Assembly (NCBI GenBank): GCA_021811235.1
Contig: JAJZPG010000011.1
Coordinates: forward strand, 34,662 to 98,661
From: Pseudomonadota bacterium
GTDB lineage: Bacteria; Pseudomonadota; Gammaproteobacteria; Burkholderiales; Thiobacillaceae
Length of the DNA stretch: 64,000 nt
Direction of reading: 5' to 3'
The first letter of the stretch is position 1. Every line of letters begins with the position of its first letter. The notes beneath the pieces were generated by a model. That model had not been told where the DNA came from. It did no database searches and saw only the letters and a program-made list of their open reading frames with translations. Position numbers and translations under genes: made by a program. This document shows, in pieces, positions 62,091-64,000 of this stretch.

Positions 62091-62753
62091 TCAGGGCTGC
62101 AGGGTGGACAGGTAGGCGGCGAGGCTGCGGATGTCGGCGTCCTTCAGGTTGCGCGTATACGACGCCATCATCGGATCGATGCGCTCGCCGCTGCCGGCGC
62201 GGTAGCGCTTGAGCGAATCCTCCAGATACTTCACCTGCTGGCCGGCCAGGCGCGGAATCTTCTGCGTGCCGCTGCCGGCGGCGCCGTGGCAGCCGATGCA
62301 CAGCTTGGCGTAGAGCTGCCTGCCGGCGGCGCCCTGCGCGTTCATGTCGGCGGTTTTGCGGGTGACCGGCTGGCGTGACAGGAACAGCGCGATGTCGATG
62401 CGTTCTTCCGGCGACAGCGCCTTGATCAGTCCGGTCATGAAATCGGACGACTTGCGGGTGCCCTGCACGAACTTGTTCATCTGTTCCAGCAGGTAGGCCG
62501 CATTCTGGCTGGCCAGGTTGGGCACGTCGGGCAGCACGCTGTTGCCGCCCGCGCCATGGCAGTGGCGGCAGACCGCCGCACTCTGCTGGCCGCGCCGGAG
62601 CGCCTCGTTCAGGCTTGCCGTGTTCTGGCTGATTTGTGCCATCTGCGCATGCAGCGCTGCGGGCGCGGGCTCCGCAGGTTTGTCCCGGGCGGCGGCCGGG
62701 GCGGCGGCGAAGGCGGCGATCAACAGCAGACGGGCAAGCGGCTTCACGGGCAC
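62091..62753 (-). CDS. Dihaem cytochrome c4-type protein
   Basis: 220 residues, GTG start, signal peptide (LARLLLIAAFAAAPAAA). Two haem c motifs, CRHCH (about 62) and CIGCH (about 155), with distal Met candidates in FMTGLIKALSPEE and DPMMASYTRN. Two-domain cytochromes c4 carry electrons to terminal oxidases in the periplasm. A helical spacer (ALHAQMAQISQNTASLNEAL) precedes the first haem, longer than in typical c4. Confidence 0.9.
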   Translation of the reverse strand: MPVKPLARLLLIAAFAAAPAAARDKPAEPAPAALHAQMAQISQNTASLNEALRRGQQSAAVCRHCHGAGGNSVLPDVPNLASQNAAYLLEQMNKFVQGTRKSSDFMTGLIKALSPEERIDIALFLSRQPVTRKTADMNAQGAAGRQLYAKLCIGCHGAAGSGTQKIPRLAGQQVKYLEDSLKRYRAGSGERIDPMMASYTRNLKDADIRSLAAYLSTLQP

Positions 62754-62858
62754 GGGCGATATCCTTAAAAAGACAAGCAGGTCGACATTATTGAAGTATA
62801 TCGGCGCGTGTCCGGCAAGCTTGAGCAGAAAATTTCCCCGCCCGTCGCAGTCTGGTTT

Positions 62859-63752
62859 TCAGGCACGGGGCAAGGGGCGGCGCAGCTGACGCAGCGCCTG
62901 CCATTCATACATCGAGAGGCCCGTGCCGATCAGCGCGATGCCGGCCCACCCCATCCCGGGAATCCATTCGGCGTTGAGCGTCTGGCCCAGCAGCAGCGCG
63001 GACACCGGGGTGACCAGCGTGATCAGTGCGACGCGCCCGGCGTCGAGATGCTTGATCACGTAGTAATACAGCGTGAAGCCCACCACCGATCCCAGCACGC
63101 CGAGGTAGGCGATGGCCGCGGCGGCGCGCAGCGTGGTGTCGGGCGGCCACCGCGCGGCGTCGGCGATCACCCACACCAGCACGAAGCCCGGCAGCGCGAC
63201 GCCGAGCGAGCCGGTGGTGATGGCGAGCGACGAGGCGCGCACGTTGAGCCGCTTGATCCACACCAGCCCCAGCGCTTGCACCGTCATGCCGGCCACCACG
63301 GCGAGCGTGCCGAGCGTGGCGTGGCCGTCGCCGGGCCATGGCTGGCCGAAGATCAGCCACAGCCCGGCCAGCGCGATCGCCAGTCCGGTCAGGCGCTGCG
63401 GCGTAAGCGTGCGCTCGCTCAGCCACAGTGCGGCGAACACCCCGGTGAGCAGCGGCGACAGCCCGAAGATTACCGAGATCAGGCCCGACGGGATGTGCAG
63501 CGCGCCCCAGTAGGTGAGCAGCATCGACACGCACAGGGACAGTCCGCTGATGACATACAGCCGCCGCGCCGCCGGGTCCCAGGGAAACGCGGTGCGGGTG
63601 GCGGCGACGAGCGCAAGGCAGATCGCCAGCCCGATCGCCATGCGCGCCATCACCGCGAAGCTGAACGACGTCCCCTGCGCGCTCCACTGGATGGCAAGCG
63701 GCGTGGTCGACCAGATGAGGATGACGCCGAGATAGGCGGCGGGGACGGACAT
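62859..63752 (-). CDS. EamA-family (DMT superfamily) transporter
   Basis: 297 residues with ten predicted membrane helices in two EamA repeats (about 1-140 and 150-285). LGVILIWSTTPLAIQWSAQG opens the first and AIAYLGVLGSVVGFTLYYYV lies in the second. Members export amino acids or metabolites; substrate unknown. No partner gene is adjacent. Confidence 0.9.
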   Translation of the reverse strand: MSVPAAYLGVILIWSTTPLAIQWSAQGTSFSFAVMARMAIGLAICLALVAATRTAFPWDPAARRLYVISGLSLCVSMLLTYWGALHIPSGLISVIFGLSPLLTGVFAALWLSERTLTPQRLTGLAIALAGLWLIFGQPWPGDGHATLGTLAVVAGMTVQALGLVWIKRLNVRASSLAITTGSLGVALPGFVLVWVIADAARWPPDTTLRAAAAIAYLGVLGSVVGFTLYYYVIKHLDAGRVALITLVTPVSALLLGQTLNAEWIPGMGWAGIALIGTGLSMYEWQALRQLRRPLPRA

Positions 63753-63874
63753 GGTTGGGAGCGCTTGCCAATGAGTTGAAGCAGGGCGTAATCGGTATTG
63801 CGCCAGATGGGCATGCGGTGCGGCGCGTCGCTTATTGCATCTACCCGAACTTAGATCATCTCGCCCATGCAGTA

Positions 63875-64000
63875 TGAATCGCCCCGGCTTTCCTAGACAC
63901 TTTCGAGCCGGTTGAAATACTGCTTCTCGAACTCTACCGGAGCGAGGCCGTTTGTATAACTGTGCCGGCGCTTCGGGTTGTAGAACATCTCGATGTAATC
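63875..64000 (-). mobile_element. IS3-family insertion sequence, right portion only
   Basis: The element end is recognised from TGAATCGCCCCGG at 63875, close to the TGAACCGCCCCGG ends common in the IS3 family, followed at once by the transposase stop. The rest lies beyond the window. Confidence 0.7.
63893..64000 (-). CDS. IS3-family transposase OrfB, C-terminal fragment
   Basis: 35 residues are visible on the reverse strand, reading DYIEMFYNPKRRHSYTNG followed by LAPVEFEKQYFNRLESV and a stop. The YIEMFYNPKRRHS motif is characteristic of the rve integrase core of IS3-family OrfB. Whether the gene is intact cannot be told since it continues outside the window. Confidence 0.85.
   Translation of the reverse strand, partial: DYIEMFYNPKRRHSYTNGLAPVEFEKQYFNRLESV

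Overview
The window is a dense, GC-rich bacterial chromosome segment. No rRNA, tRNA, CRISPR array or prophage was seen, and the only mobile element is an IS3-family fragment at the right edge. The gene order smg-dprA-lysM / def-fmt-rsmB-DUF4390-ntrY-ntrX-trkA-trkH, the PEP-CTERM protein with a sigma-54-type promoter, several c-type cytochromes, a persulfide-dioxygenase-like protein and glycolate oxidase GlcDEF point to a betaproteobacterium. A sulfur-oxidising, possibly autotrophic Thiobacillus-like organism fits best, but this is inference from gene content.

Layout. (1) 1-14.5 kb: smg, dprA and a LysM protein run leftward. Divergently, a tight rightward run carries def, fmt, rsmB, a DUF4390 gene, the NtrY/NtrX two-component pair, trkA, two trkH paralogues, a TPR gene and yggX, ending at a perfect 40-bp palindrome shared with convergent phoU. 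(2) 14.5-25 kb: phoU, a Nudix-ThiE-like fusion, a DUF815 ATPase, a monohaem cytochrome c, a sulfotransferase, two overlapping flavin-barrel genes (one fused to GAF and a winged-helix-like domain), a homocysteine S-methyltransferase divergent from a GlxA/AraC regulator, argJ and small unknowns. (3) 25-38 kb: DUF938 methyltransferase, an AddA/AddB-like helicase-nuclease pair and a 7Fe ferredoxin run leftward; trxA, rho, rpmE, an M48 protease, a GT39-like membrane protein and mobA run rightward. (4) 38-47.5 kb: a leftward run of seven genes (phosphoketolase/transketolase-like enzyme, DUF1537 sugar-acid kinase, glcD, glcE, a VOC protein, glcF, an ETHE1-like metallo-hydrolase) faces a divergent IclR regulator across a spacer holding several TTTCA-TGAAA palindromes. 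(5) 47.5-64 kb: PEP-CTERM protein, AI-2E-family permease, GcvR-like ACT protein, DUF502 and DUF3365 proteins, an EAL-like/HDOD protein, GIY-YIG protein, patatin phospholipase, B12-dependent ribonucleotide reductase, SrkA-like kinase, AsnB-type amidotransferase, lytic transglycosylase, DUF2237 and zinc-ribbon proteins, cytochrome c4 and an EamA transporter.

How the genes work together. Most of the window is housekeeping: protein maturation, K+ uptake, transcription termination, DNA repair and cell-wall turnover. The least ordinary part is region 4, which looks like one IclR-controlled unit joining a ThDP-dependent C-C cleaving enzyme, a four-carbon acid-sugar kinase and a complete glycolate/2-hydroxyacid oxidase. 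In an autotroph this could serve salvage of glycolate or of C4 sugar acids. Other oddities are an NtrX whose AAA+ domain lacks the Walker A lysine and the GAFTGA loop, a flavin-barrel/GAF/winged-helix-like fusion, and short palindromic elements inserted in frame inside coding genes (glcE, mltB, and the start of the GT39-like gene).
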